From FEB-25 sp963822175 (lineage in GTDB: Bacteria > Chloroflexota > Anaerolineae > Anaerolineales > UBA4823): DNA of 64,000 bases. The notes beneath the pieces were generated by a model that made no database searches, was not told the origin of the DNA, and saw only the letters and a list, made by a program, of their open reading frames with translations. Position 1 is the stretch's first letter, and each line of letters starts with the position of its first letter. The DNA lies in the NCBI GenBank assembly GCA_963822175.1, contig CAWGGJ010000005.1, positions 62,001 to 126,000 of the forward strand, written 5' to 3'. Shown here piece after piece: positions 25,194 through 34,580 of this stretch. Both the position numbers and the translations under genes were made by a program.

Positions 25194-25889
25194 CTAGCGC
25201 CTGGAGGTGCGAAGCAACAACAGGAACAGGTTGATGAAGTCCAGATAGAGTGCCAATGCTCCGACAACCACCATCCCACCCATGCCTTGTTTCCCTTCCA
25301 GCCTGGTTGAGAGCTCTTTTAAGCGATTGGTATCCCATACCGTCAAACCTGCAAAGAGCAGGATGCCGGTGAAATTCATCACCTGGTTCAGCCCGGGTGA
25401 TAGAGGAAAGAAGAAGACAAAAATCCATCCGAACAGCCAGCCCAACAAGGCGAGAAGTAAAAATCTGCCCACCCCACTCATATCCCCTTTGATAAATAGC
25501 CCAACGATGCTGCCGAATAAAAACATCCCGGCAGTTACCCAGAAGGTATAGGCAATGGTGGTCTGGCTGTAGTAGATAAAGATCGCTGAAAGGGCCAGGC
25601 CTGTCAGGGCTGAGTATAACAGGAATAAAAGCAGCGCTGCGCCAGTCGACATGCGCTGAACAGCAGCGCTGAGAAAAACAACGACTACAACCTGTAACAA
25701 AAACAACCCAAAGGTGAACCACGGGTAATACAGGATGCGCTTCATTAATTCTTCATTGGTGCTCACTGCGCTGGAAACCAGTGCGGTGATGGTCATCCCG
25801 GCTGCCATGACCAGGTAAACCAGGGCCAGGAAGCGGTTAAACCGTACTGTTGAGCCTGCGTGTGCTGCTTTTGCTCGTGCTTGTGCCAT
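25194..25889 (-). CDS. Bax inhibitor-1 / YccA family membrane protein
   Basis: 231 residues, seven membrane helices. The start (VRFNRFLALVYLVMAAGMTITALVS) and the end (GILLFAGLTVWDTNRLKEL, then GALALYLDFINLFLLLLR) match the BI-1 family, including the Asp-rich positions near the C-terminus that form the Ca2+-leak and pH-sensing pair (Asp in VWDTNR and LYLDF). Bacterial members such as YccA and YetJ are pH-sensitive Ca2+ leak channels or regulators of the FtsH protease. GGAGAT precedes ATG 25889. It lies downstream of a P2-type ATPase, though a hairpin separates the two. Confidence 0.92.
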   Translation of the reverse strand: MAQARAKAAHAGSTVRFNRFLALVYLVMAAGMTITALVSSAVSTNEELMKRILYYPWFTFGLFLLQVVVVVFLSAAVQRMSTGAALLLFLLYSALTGLALSAIFIYYSQTTIAYTFWVTAGMFLFGSIVGLFIKGDMSGVGRFLLLALLGWLFGWIFVFFFPLSPGLNQVMNFTGILLFAGLTVWDTNRLKELSTRLEGKQGMGGMVVVGALALYLDFINLFLLLLRTSRR

Positions 25890-25918
25890 ATATAATCTCC
25901 GATGAATATTAGTCTACT

Positions 25919-25957
25919 CTGATGGTGGTGGTTGATTTCTTCATCCACCACCATCAG
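25919..25957 (-). terminator. Hairpin ending the ATPase transcript
   Basis: Perfect 13-bp stem CTGATGGTGGTGG (25919-25931) / CCACCACCATCAG (25945-25957), 10 bases after the ATPase stop codon. In the leftward direction there is no strong U-tract after it; in the rightward direction it is followed by TTTATTTTTA. It may therefore act as a weak or bidirectional terminator. Confidence 0.6.
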
Positions 25958-25967
25958 GAGTTTATTT

Positions 25968-28757
25968 TTACTTGCGGCTTCTGCGCAGGAAGAACTTGAA
26001 CACTTCGTCCACCAACAACAGGACAAAGGCAAGCCCAAGGCAAAGGATCACTTGATTCGTATTTAGATTGGTCAAGCCCAGGAATTTCTTAAGAAAATCC
26101 AGGTTGAGCGGAAGAAGGATCATCAACACTGAAATTCCATAGAGCATTAACTGGTGTCGATTCTTCAGGATCTCACGGTTGAACGCACTACCTGTCTCAT
26201 TGCGTGAGCTCAGGGCTAGGACAACAACGCACAATGAGAAAAAGACAAATCCCATCGATCTCGCTACTAATTCGTCAATTGATTGATAGTAATTTTCCAA
26301 CCAAACCGTCCCTATTGACATCAGGATACCAATGATGGCAATGCGTACCCATTGTGAACCCGAAAGGATGGGTTGCTTTAATGGCCGTGGCTTGTGCTCC
26401 ATCAGGTCTGGAGCCGGGTCGTCGAACCCCAGTGCTAAAGCGACCGGTATCTGCACCAGGAAGTTGATCCACAGGACCACGAACGGGGTAAATGGCGTAC
26501 CACCAAGCACAGCCACTTGTGTAAATAATCCTGCAGCTAGCAGGTATGAAACAATGAACGCTACCAGCGATTCCATCTGGAAACGGACGAAATTGAACAG
26601 GTTGTTGTAGATAGCTCGCCCGAACTCCACTGCCTTGACGATGGTGGCGAAGTTATCGTCGGTCAGGATCATCACCGCCGCCCCCTTCGAAACTTCGGTA
26701 CCGGTGATGCCCATTGCCACGCCGATATCGGCTTTCTTTAGGGCAGGGGCGTCGTTCACGCCATCTCCGGTCATGGCCACAACATTATCCAGCTGCTGGA
26801 GCATCGTCACCAGGCGGATCTTGTCCTCCGGGGCAACGCGAGCTACCACACCGATCCCGGGTAGCTTACCCTTCAGCTCATCATCGCTCATGGCTTTAAA
26901 CTCAGCACCCGTCATCGCGGTTCCCGTGATACCCAGCTCCTTGCCAATGGCAGCAGCGGTCACGGCATGGTCGCCGGTGATCATGCGCACCTGGATCCCT
27001 GCACTGTGGCACTTGGCAATCGCATCCTTAGCCTCATTGCGAGGCGGGTCCACAATGCCAACCATAGCCAGCAAGGTTAGGTCTTTCATCAAGTCAATCA
27101 GTTTTGCTTTCGGGTCGAAAGTACCTGGATCGAAGTCGCGACGTGCAACGACCATGACGCGTTCTCCGGCTGCCGCGATCCGTTCATTCTCCTGCATGGC
27201 CAGTGGTCGGTTCTCGTCAGTGACCGGTGCCATCTGGCCGTCTGGTAACCAGAAGTAGCTGCTGCGAGCGATCAATACATCTGGGGCACCTTTAACGAAC
27301 GCTCGAACCACTTTCTTGCCCTTCTCATCCGTCATGTTATGGAAAGTGGCCATGAACTTATAATCCGAGTCGAACGGCACTTCAGCTACCCGGGGATACA
27401 TCTCACGCGCACCATCCACGCTGATGCCACCCTTCTCTGCCAGTACGATCAATGCCCCTTCGGTGGGGTCACCGATCAGAGCGCCGCTGTCGTCAAGACG
27501 GGCATCGGCACATAACGCCATGGGCAACAGGATCTGCTCGAGATCGACCTTGGCACCGCCTGCGCTTAACAACTTGCCTTCGGTGCTATAGGTCAGGGTG
27601 TTTTTCTGCCAGGGCTGGAGACCAGCGATCCCTGTAGCCAGTTTATACTCGCCCTGAGTCCCATAACCTTCGCCAGTCACCATGAAACGATTCTGACCAG
27701 GGATGGTGAACTCACGTGCAGTCATCTTGTTGAGGGTCAGCGTGCCGGTCTTGTCGGAGCAGATCGCCGAGACCGAGCCCAGCGTCTCCACAGATGGCAG
27801 GCGCTTGACAATCGCACCCAGGGCAGCCAGCTGGCGTGTGCCCATGGAATACATGGTGGTCACTACAGCCGGAAGACCGGTCGGGATGGCAGAAATTGCC
27901 AGGGCTATACCAGCAACGAAGATGGTGTCCATGGACTGACCATTCCTCCGACCAAGAATTACCATTACTATGAAGGCCAGGCCAGCCAACGACGCAATGA
28001 TCACTGTCAGTTTGTCAAGCTGCTTTTGCAAAGGCGTCTTATCCGTCTCAGTTTTATTCAGCAGGTCAGCGATGTTACCCATCTCCGTGCCCATGCCGGT
28101 GGTGGTGACGATCATCTCTGCCCGTCCACGTGTGACCGAGGTGTTCATATACGCCATGCAGTGGCGGTCACCCAGCGGAGCATCAGCCTTGGCGATGGTT
28201 TCAGTGTCTTTAGGCGATGCCACGCTTTCGCCCGTCAAGGCGGCTTCCTCGATCTCGAGGGTGGCGCTCACAAACAGGCGACCATCCGCCGGGACGCGAT
28301 TGCCCGCCTCCATCAGCACGATATCACCCGGCACCAGCTCCTCGGCGTTGATCTCGATGGCCTGGCCATTTCGACGCACGCGGGCGATGCTCTTCATCGT
28401 CTCTGCCAGCGCTGCCAGACTGGCCTCTGCTTTAGCCTCCCCGCGCATCCCCAGGATGGCATTAAAGATCGTCAATCCAACCAGCACCAGGGTTGTTCCC
28501 CATTCTCCGACAAAGATCTGGTTGATGATTGCCGCACCGAGCAAGATGAATTGCATCAGGTCCTGATATTGTCCCAAAAATGCCTGCCAACCTGTCTTTT
28601 TCTTCTTCTCTGCCAGACAATTCGGGCCGTATTTCTGCAGACGGGACTTGGCTTCGTCTGAGCTCAAGCCTTTCGCCGGGTCGACCTGAAGTTGTTTAGC
28701 AACCTCTTCGGTTGATAGGGTGTACCAATTCGGTTGTTTACCCGTTGAATCTGTCAT
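25968..28757 (-). CDS. P2-type cation-transporting ATPase lacking most Ca2+ ligands
   Basis: 929 residues with the cation ATPase N-domain, ten predicted membrane helices, actuator TGES (176-179), phosphorylation site CSDKTGTLT with Asp335, and hinge MTGDGVNDAPALKKADIG (663-680). The architecture is that of SERCA/PMR1-type pumps. The ion site differs: the PEGL motif of helix 4 reads PTGL (Thr293 in place of SERCA Glu309), helix 5 has Leu731 and Phe734 where SERCA has Asn768 and Glu771, and helix 6 has Val768-Gln769 for Thr799-Asp800; only Asn765 is kept. The transported ion is thus unlikely to be Ca2+ by the known mode. It follows the polyphosphate kinase gene by 17 bases and is co-transcribed with it. 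Confidence 0.92.
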   Translation of the reverse strand: MTDSTGKQPNWYTLSTEEVAKQLQVDPAKGLSSDEAKSRLQKYGPNCLAEKKKKTGWQAFLGQYQDLMQFILLGAAIINQIFVGEWGTTLVLVGLTIFNAILGMRGEAKAEASLAALAETMKSIARVRRNGQAIEINAEELVPGDIVLMEAGNRVPADGRLFVSATLEIEEAALTGESVASPKDTETIAKADAPLGDRHCMAYMNTSVTRGRAEMIVTTTGMGTEMGNIADLLNKTETDKTPLQKQLDKLTVIIASLAGLAFIVMVILGRRNGQSMDTIFVAGIALAISAIPTGLPAVVTTMYSMGTRQLAALGAIVKRLPSVETLGSVSAICSDKTGTLTLNKMTAREFTIPGQNRFMVTGEGYGTQGEYKLATGIAGLQPWQKNTLTYSTEGKLLSAGGAKVDLEQILLPMALCADARLDDSGALIGDPTEGALIVLAEKGGISVDGAREMYPRVAEVPFDSDYKFMATFHNMTDEKGKKVVRAFVKGAPDVLIARSSYFWLPDGQMAPVTDENRPLAMQENERIAAAGERVMVVARRDFDPGTFDPKAKLIDLMKDLTLLAMVGIVDPPRNEAKDAIAKCHSAGIQVRMITGDHAVTAAAIGKELGITGTAMTGAEFKAMSDDELKGKLPGIGVVARVAPEDKIRLVTMLQQLDNVVAMTGDGVNDAPALKKADIGVAMGITGTEVSKGAAVMILTDDNFATIVKAVEFGRAIYNNLFNFVRFQMESLVAFIVSYLLAAGLFTQVAVLGGTPFTPFVVLWINFLVQIPVALALGFDDPAPDLMEHKPRPLKQPILSGSQWVRIAIIGILMSIGTVWLENYYQSIDELVARSMGFVFFSLCVVVLALSSRNETGSAFNREILKNRHQLMLYGISVLMILLPLNLDFLKKFLGLTNLNTNQVILCLGLAFVLLLVDEVFKFFLRRSRK

Positions 28758-28774
28758 TATCTTTTACCTGCCTT

Positions 28775-29680
28775 TCAATATTTTTGCGGGACAATGCGGT
28801 ATGGATAGTTGGGTTCTTTGTAGTCACCTTTCGCCTGCCGCTTGGGGAACTTGATCGGCTCACGCGGCACCTCTTGATAAGGTATTAAGCTCAAGAAGTG
28901 GGTGATGCAGTTCAGGCGCGCCCGGCGCTGGTCATTGGAAGGTACTACGTACCACGGGCATTCCGGGGTATCGGTAGCCACAAACATGGCGTCGCGCGCC
29001 CGGGAGTAATCATACCAACGCGCCTGTGCCTCTAAATCCATCGGGCTGAGCTTCCAGATCTTGCGGTAATCCTCATTACGCTCACTGAAACGCTTGGCTT
29101 GCTCCTCCATGTCCACTTCCAACCAGTACTTGATCAGGATGATGCCGGAAGCGATGATGAATCTCTCGACCATGGGTGCATTTGCCAGGAAGGCATCCAC
29201 CTGTTCCTTGGTGGCAAAGCCCATCACCCGCTCGACACCTGCCCGGTTGTACCAGCTGCGATCGAAAAGCACGACCTCTCCGGCTGCAGGTAAATAGGGC
29301 ATGTAGCGCTGGAAGTACATCTGCGATTTCTCCCGATCTGTTGGGGTCCCGAGTGCCACCACGCGAAAGACACGCGGGCTGACCCTTTCAGTAATCCGCC
29401 TGATCACGCCTCCCTTGCCAGCTGTATCGCGGCCTTCAAACAGCACGCAGATCTTAGCCCCGCTGACCTTGACCCACTCCTGCAGCTTGACCAGCTCAAC
29501 CTGGAGCTTTTCCATCTCCTGGTCAAACTCTTTGCGGCTTATCTTAGCAGGCGGACCTTCGGTGGCTGCCTCTGTTATGGCTGGAGCTTCATTTCCAGGA
29601 ACAAGCGACGAAGCGATTGCCTCGGTTTTCCCCTTTCCCTTCCCTTTCTTAGCTTTCTTCTTGCCTTTATCCTTTGCCAT
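28775..29680 (-). CDS. ppk2: Polyphosphate kinase 2 (PPK2)
   Basis: 301 residues from ATG 29680 (AAAGGAGAG); ATG 29707 is a longer alternative. An N-terminal Lys-rich tail (1-22: KDKGKKKAKKGKGKGK) precedes the kinase domain. Walker A is GRDTAGKGG (83-91), Walker B and catalytic Asp140-Arg141 lie in DRSWYNRAGVERVM, and the lid follows. PPK2 uses polyphosphate to phosphorylate nucleotides (ADP or GDP to triphosphates, in class I) or the reverse. In this cluster it could store or return phosphoryl groups made by carbamate kinase (inference). The basic tail may help bind polyphosphate. Confidence 0.94.
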   Translation of the reverse strand: MAKDKGKKKAKKGKGKGKTEAIASSLVPGNEAPAITEAATEGPPAKISRKEFDQEMEKLQVELVKLQEWVKVSGAKICVLFEGRDTAGKGGVIRRITERVSPRVFRVVALGTPTDREKSQMYFQRYMPYLPAAGEVVLFDRSWYNRAGVERVMGFATKEQVDAFLANAPMVERFIIASGIILIKYWLEVDMEEQAKRFSERNEDYRKIWKLSPMDLEAQARWYDYSRARDAMFVATDTPECPWYVVPSNDQRRARLNCITHFLSLIPYQEVPREPIKFPKRQAKGDYKEPNYPYRIVPQKY

Positions 29681-29790
29681 AGATCTCTCCTTTATTGAGA
29701 AGTTCATTCATTAAGTAGAGTATTTTATCAGAGATAAAATAATTTCCGGATACCACTAATATTTTTAGCGTGTTCTGGATCACCCCTGCA

Positions 29791-30516
29791 CTATAGGAAT
29801 GCCAGTATCGCAGCGACTAAAAATCCCATTACGGTTAAGATGCCAACCAGCTTGCCACCGTGTTCAAATGCCTCAGGCATCATCGCATCGGCCAGCATGG
29901 TCAGCATTGCCCCGGCAGCAAAAGCCTGGGCGTGCCGTCCATCCGCCCCTGGCAGCCATTGGATTACTAGGTAGCCTAAACCGGCACACAGGGCGGATAT
30001 GACCACCAGTGCCGTCCACATCCAAAAGATCGTACGCTTTGAACGACCGGCAGCTTCGAGGTTGAGCGTACCTGCCACCCCTTCAGGCAGGTTTGAGATA
30101 AACACCGCTGCCAGGAAGGCAACGTTGATCGCACCACCGAGAGCCAGACCCATGCCAAGGATGATCGACTCGGGCACATTATCCAACAACGTACCAACGA
30201 ATATGGCTGAGCCTGAGCCGACCTGTCCACCGGTGATATCCTTGCGATCCGACCCACCGCGATGGTCGATCAACCAGTCGGCTCCAAAGAAGGTAAATGC
30301 CCCAATGATGAAAGCTAAGCCCATCGATGCACCACCCAGAACTGATTCGGGGATCAACTCATAGGCAATGGCACTGAGCAATGCCCCTGCGCCAAAGCCC
30401 ATGACCATACCGATGGTGCGGTTTGAAAGATTGCGTGCGGCAAGGAAATATCCAACCAGTAATGCTGCAGAGGCTAACCCACCCCATAAAATGGCGGTCA
30501 GGACAGAATTATTCAT
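29791..30516 (-). CDS. ZIP-family metal transporter-like protein
   Basis: 241 residues, about eight membrane helices. The ZIP signature positions in helices 4 and 5 read LLDNVPESIILG and ISNLPEGVAGT, instead of the classical HN-x-PEG and HE-x-P-E/D, so the histidines are Asp and Ser/Asn here; the Pro-Glu cores are kept. This branch of ZIP-like proteins is widespread in bacteria and its metal is unproven (Zn2+, Fe2+ or Mn2+ are the family's usual cargo). Start ATG 30516 lacks a clear ribosome-binding site. It lies 45 bases downstream of a small membrane protein gene in the arginine gene train. Confidence 0.85.
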   Translation of the reverse strand: MNNSVLTAILWGGLASAALLVGYFLAARNLSNRTIGMVMGFGAGALLSAIAYELIPESVLGGASMGLAFIIGAFTFFGADWLIDHRGGSDRKDITGGQVGSGSAIFVGTLLDNVPESIILGMGLALGGAINVAFLAAVFISNLPEGVAGTLNLEAAGRSKRTIFWMWTALVVISALCAGLGYLVIQWLPGADGRHAQAFAAGAMLTMLADAMMPEAFEHGGKLVGILTVMGFLVAAILAFL

Positions 30517-30561
30517 CGGGTATAAGCATACACAATTTATTTGTTGAAGAAAATCCGTTAC

Positions 30562-30795
30562 TCACTTCTTCCATACATAAAAACCGCATTCATGTGCAGT
30601 CAGTACAGAGCCAGCTCGCAAACCACACGGGAAACGGACCAGGGTGAGATCTTCAGTACGCGCTACTTCAACAGCTTTGGCGACAGCTGCTCTGGCAACC
30701 CAGTAATCCTGACGGTTCGAAGAACCGCCAAATACCAATGCGATGATCATCACACCAATTCCTATACCCACTATCCATGGCCAAATTTTCTTCAT
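30562..30795 (-). CDS. Small single-helix membrane protein in the arginine cluster
   Basis: 77 residues: one N-terminal membrane helix (IWPWIVGIGIGVMIIALVF, about 4-22) and a 50-residue tail with two Cys (CGLRAGSVLTAHECGFYVWKK region, residues near 57 and 70). TAGGAGG stands seven bases before ATG 30795. It starts 18 bases after arginine deiminase, so it is very probably translated from the same mRNA. Family not recognised; the two Cys on the probable outside face could form a disulfide. Confidence 0.72.
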   Translation of the reverse strand: MKKIWPWIVGIGIGVMIIALVFGGSSNRQDYWVARAAVAKAVEVARTEDLTLVRFPCGLRAGSVLTAHECGFYVWKK

Positions 30796-30813
30796 AATTG
30801 ATCCTCCTAAATT

Positions 30814-32091
30814 TTAGAGCCCATCGCGCAAGAATGGGCAGGTCATGCAATGCCCACCGCCACGTCCCTTGCCCAGCTCAAACCCGGCAATGGCAACTAC
30901 TTCGACCCCAGCTTCCCGCATCTTGCTGATAGTGAAGGTATTGCGCTCATAAGAGACGACCACTCCCGGCTCCAGTGCCACGGTATTGTTGGCGTCATCC
31001 CACTGCTCGCGCTGCGCCTGGTATTCATCACCACCGGTCTCCACCACATTGAGCTTCTTGACATGAAGTGCATCAGCCACTGCATCCACGAAGCTTTTCT
31101 CCTCGGTTACGTGGAAGTCGCCTGGTTTCTTGCCCGGACGCAAACTGATGGCGTGGATGTTATTGACCACGCTGGGGAAGGCAGTAGCAATATCCCTGTC
31201 CAATAAAGTAAAGACCGTATCCAGGTGCATATGAGCACGATCTTTGGTCATCAATGCCACAAGGACACGTTCAGCGCCGCCACTCTCAAAGAGCGCTTTA
31301 GCAACCAGCTCGATCATGCGTGCCTGGGTACGCTCGCTGCAACCAATCGCCACCGTACCGTGACCGATCGGCTGGACATCACCGCCTTCCAAGGAGGACC
31401 TGCCGAAGTCCTGGATGTTGAAACCCTTATCATCCAGCTGATCTGGATACCAGAAATGGAACTTGGCTTCCTGGAACATGGGGTGATAACGGTAGATGGT
31501 CAACATATTGAGTGCTTCGCGGCGCCGGGCAGGCCAGAACATCGGGTTGACCGTCACGCCGTTATAAATCCAGCAGGATGGATCACGCTGGAAAAGTGTA
31601 TTTGGGACTGGTGGTATGACAAAGTAGCCCAAATCATCCATCACTGCAGCTGCACCCAGGGAGATCTTACTGAACTTCGCCAGGTCAAAACCGCCGGTGA
31701 CCATCTCACCGATGGTGAGGCCACCCACAAGGTGCTTGGCGAGCACATCCGGCTTCATCCTGGATAAGAATTCACGCACCTCATCTACCAACGACCAGCC
31801 AACTGTATATTCGGAGGCAACCATCTCAATCACATTGCGGCGGGCTTCCTGCGATGCCGCCAGAGCTTCACCCAGCAGCTCAACATGATAATATACTTCT
31901 ACACCGCGGTCGCGCATCGCCTTTACAAACTGGTCGTGTTCCCATTGCGCACGTTCCACCCACAAGACGTCATCGAACAGAAGCTCGTCATGATTGTTGG
32001 GGGTCAAGCGCTTCAGGTCGAGATCAGGCCGGTGAACGATCACCTTGCGAAGCTTGCCAACTTCTGAATTTACACCAAATTCGTTACTCAT
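30814..32091 (-). CDS. arcA: Arginine deiminase
   Basis: 425 residues. The guanidino-group hydrolase motifs are clear: FQRDPSCWIYNGV (Asp of the active site), LEGGDVQPIG, HMHLDTVFTLLD (catalytic His and Asp) and the C-terminal GRGGGHCMTCP with nucleophile Cys415. It converts arginine to citrulline and ammonia in the cytosol, the first step of the deiminase pathway. AAGGAG precedes ATG 32091; carbamate kinase lies just upstream on the same strand. Residues for function are complete. Confidence 0.97.
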   Translation of the reverse strand: MSNEFGVNSEVGKLRKVIVHRPDLDLKRLTPNNHDELLFDDVLWVERAQWEHDQFVKAMRDRGVEVYYHVELLGEALAASQEARRNVIEMVASEYTVGWSLVDEVREFLSRMKPDVLAKHLVGGLTIGEMVTGGFDLAKFSKISLGAAAVMDDLGYFVIPPVPNTLFQRDPSCWIYNGVTVNPMFWPARRREALNMLTIYRYHPMFQEAKFHFWYPDQLDDKGFNIQDFGRSSLEGGDVQPIGHGTVAIGCSERTQARMIELVAKALFESGGAERVLVALMTKDRAHMHLDTVFTLLDRDIATAFPSVVNNIHAISLRPGKKPGDFHVTEEKSFVDAVADALHVKKLNVVETGGDEYQAQREQWDDANNTVALEPGVVVSYERNTFTISKMREAGVEVVAIAGFELGKGRGGGHCMTCPFLRDGL

Positions 32092-32178
32092 ATCATTTTC
32101 TCCTTCTTGATTTGATCTGATTGGTTTGGTTTCTAAGCTAAATTATCAATGATGATGAATGGATCGGTAAAATCATTC

Positions 32179-33090
32179 CTATGGATAGACATTCGTCCCG
32201 GCTTCACCTGCCACAATCATTTCGATGTCCTGGAGAGATCCAATGGCAGCGCGCTTGCCTGTCTTCTCGACGAATTGGATGGCAGCTGCCACCTTTGGAC
32301 CCATCGAGCCGGCCGGGAATGGGTGAGTTTTTAGCTCCTCTATCGTCACACGACCCAGCCTGCGTTGTTCCGGCTTACCCCAATCCAGGTAGACCCCGTC
32401 CACATCCGTGGCGATGATGAACAAGTCGGCTCCCAGGTCGCGGGCTAAAAGCTCGCTGGCCAGGTCTTTATCGATCACGGCTTCGATGCCCGCCAGGACG
32501 CGCTCTTTCCCTGCTTCGTACATGGTGGGGATGCCCCCACCGCCAGCACAGATTACCAGCGTGCCATGCTCCAACAACCATTTGATCGGGCGAATCTCAA
32601 AAATACGCTTGGGCAGCGGAGAGGGAACAACACGACGCCACTTCGCTCCATCCTGCTTAAAGACCCAGCCTTTCTCGCCTTTCAGCTTATCAGCCTCGTC
32701 CTGCTCATATACCGGCCCAACAAACTTGGTCGGATTCTTGAAGGCTGGGTCTTCTGGATCGACTTCAACCATGGTCAGGATGGTGGCAAATGGCACCTCA
32801 AAGGGTAGCAGATTGCCCAGCTCCTGCTCGATCATATAGCCGATCATCCCCTCAGTTTGGGCACCCAGCACATCCAGGGGATAGGCCTCCACATCTTTGT
32901 AAGCCGACGCCTGGAGTGCCAGTAAACCAACCTGCGGGCCATTGCCATGCGCTAATACGACCTGGTGCTGTTGGGCAACTGGTGCTATGGCTTTTGCAGC
33001 AACTCTGATATTTGCCCGTTGAACATCGTGAGTCATTGGCTCACCACGCTTGAGTAATGCATTTCCACCTAAAGCAACAACAATTCTCAT
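32179..33090 (-). CDS. arcC: Carbamate kinase
   Basis: 303 residues, amino-acid-kinase fold. N-terminal RIVVALGGNALLKRGE is the carbamate kinase signature; HGNGPQVGLLALQ and the nucleotide site VICAGGGGIPT are present. The enzyme makes ATP from carbamoyl phosphate and ADP, the energy-yielding step of arginine fermentation. It follows the first M20 peptidase by 13 bases and precedes arcA by 87 bases, all on one strand. AAAGGAG before ATG 33090. Confidence 0.97.
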   Translation of the reverse strand: MRIVVALGGNALLKRGEPMTHDVQRANIRVAAKAIAPVAQQHQVVLAHGNGPQVGLLALQASAYKDVEAYPLDVLGAQTEGMIGYMIEQELGNLLPFEVPFATILTMVEVDPEDPAFKNPTKFVGPVYEQDEADKLKGEKGWVFKQDGAKWRRVVPSPLPKRIFEIRPIKWLLEHGTLVICAGGGGIPTMYEAGKERVLAGIEAVIDKDLASELLARDLGADLFIIATDVDGVYLDWGKPEQRRLGRVTIEELKTHPFPAGSMGPKVAAAIQFVEKTGKRAAIGSLQDIEMIVAGEAGTNVYP

Positions 33091-33103
33091 CAGTAACTCC
33101 TTT

Positions 33104-34576
33104 CTATTTTTGAATCATCTCTTTGGTGCCCCAGACTTGCATCAATTGGGCATAAAACTTAACCATCTTTGCCATGCTCTCGACCGGGATGCGCTCATCA
33201 ATTCCATGCTCGAGACCCATGAAGCTCTCATCCATCACCACCGAGGTGAAGCGATAGATGTTGTCGCACACCGGCACAAAATGCTGGCAGTCGGTGCCGC
33301 CCAGCATCACAAAGGGAGTAACAGGCGGGTTATCAAACACCTGGCGGATTACTTTATGGAGAGCCTTATATTCCGGGCAGGTGGTCGAGGAAGTGGGAAG
33401 GGCCTCATTGAATTTACCTTCCACAGGTTTTATTTTTACTCGTTCGTCCTTAATTACCTTCTTTGCATGCCACAATACATCTGCAATGGTATCGCCAGGC
33501 AACAAGCGAAAATTGACGATGGCTTTTGCTTCGGCTGGTATGGTGTTATCTTCCACCCCGCCATTGATGATGGTTAATGCGGTGGTGGTGCGCATGCTGG
33601 CGTTCATCTCGGGTTTAGGTTCCAGCCAACGCTTCAATATAGGACCAAACAACCACACGTTGGCAAAGGCAACCTGGATATACAACGGAGCTGCGATACC
33701 AATGCCACCATACATTGGCCTCAACCTGCGTAAGTGGGTCGGCATGGGATGGGATTCCAGGCGGGTTAATGCCTTAGACAGGATGCCAATGGAGGTCTGG
33801 GGCGGTGGTGTGGAGGAATGACCAGGTTGGCTATGAACGGTGAATTCCACGGTCAGGTAACCCTTTTCACTGACCCCGACCAGGGCGATCTGGCCACGCA
33901 CTCCGGCAGCCAGGCCAGCCATGATCCCACCACCTTCGTCGACGATCCCTGCCAGGTGGATCCCACGCTCTTTGAGCATTTGCCCGATCACCTTACAACC
34001 ATTCACGCCACCGGTCTCTTCATCATGTCCTAAACCAAATACGATGGTGCGCTCCGGGCGGTATCCTTGCTTGAGCAAGGTCTCAGCCGCTTCCATAATG
34101 CCGATCAGTTGATTCTTGATGTCCAACGTGCCTCGCCCCCAGATGAAGCCATCGACGATCTTGCCCTCGAAGGGTGGGTATGTCCATTCAGTTGGGTCAG
34201 CCGAGACAACGTCCTGGTGTGCCATCAGCATTACCGGTTCCAGGTCAGCCCGGCTTCCCTGCCAGATATACACCAGGCTGTAACCATTGACCACCTCGCG
34301 TCTCAGCTTCTGGTGAACCAGTGGATAGGTTTCCTGGAGCATCTGGTGCAGCTGTTTAAATGCCTCTGGTTCTGGAGTACCGGTATCGTCCAACGGTACG
34401 GTCTGGCAGCGAACAGATGCTGCAAGGTGCTCTGCCACTAGCTGTTCATCAACCTGGATGCCTTCGATCTTTTCCGCTGAGCCAAGCGACCTTTGGAATA
34501 AGATCGTTCGCACCACCACATAGATTATGGTGATGATCAAAATGCCCAGGACGATGTACAAAATATTGGTTAACAT
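33104..34576 (-). CDS. M20 family metallopeptidase, membrane-anchored (PM20D1-like)
   Basis: 490 residues. An N-terminal membrane helix (MLTNILYIVLGILIITIIYVV) anchors the enzyme. Zinc motifs: MAHQDVVSAD (metal His), WGRGTLDIK (bridging Asp), GHDEETGG (catalytic Glu and metal Glu), and the late LGGTDCQHF. The PM20D1/CPS1 branch hydrolyses peptides with a free C-terminus or N-acyl amino acids. It starts four bases after the ThrE gene stops, so the two are translationally close. A role in releasing amino acids for the deiminase pathway is inferred from context. Confidence 0.9.
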   Translation of the reverse strand: MLTNILYIVLGILIITIIYVVVRTILFQRSLGSAEKIEGIQVDEQLVAEHLAASVRCQTVPLDDTGTPEPEAFKQLHQMLQETYPLVHQKLRREVVNGYSLVYIWQGSRADLEPVMLMAHQDVVSADPTEWTYPPFEGKIVDGFIWGRGTLDIKNQLIGIMEAAETLLKQGYRPERTIVFGLGHDEETGGVNGCKVIGQMLKERGIHLAGIVDEGGGIMAGLAAGVRGQIALVGVSEKGYLTVEFTVHSQPGHSSTPPPQTSIGILSKALTRLESHPMPTHLRRLRPMYGGIGIAAPLYIQVAFANVWLFGPILKRWLEPKPEMNASMRTTTALTIINGGVEDNTIPAEAKAIVNFRLLPGDTIADVLWHAKKVIKDERVKIKPVEGKFNEALPTSSTTCPEYKALHKVIRQVFDNPPVTPFVMLGGTDCQHFVPVCDNIYRFTSVVMDESFMGLEHGIDERIPVESMAKMVKFYAQLMQVWGTKEMIQK

Positions 34577-34580
34577 ATAA

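Noticed and set aside
26635..28661. Long plus-strand open frames (up to 211 codons) across the P-type ATPase gene
   Set aside because: They are antisense shadows of a strongly conserved minus-strand gene, are Ser/Arg-rich and lack ribosome-binding sites.
31225..31767. 180-codon plus-strand frame within arcA
   Set aside because: Lies entirely opposite conserved arginine deiminase motifs, with no start signal.
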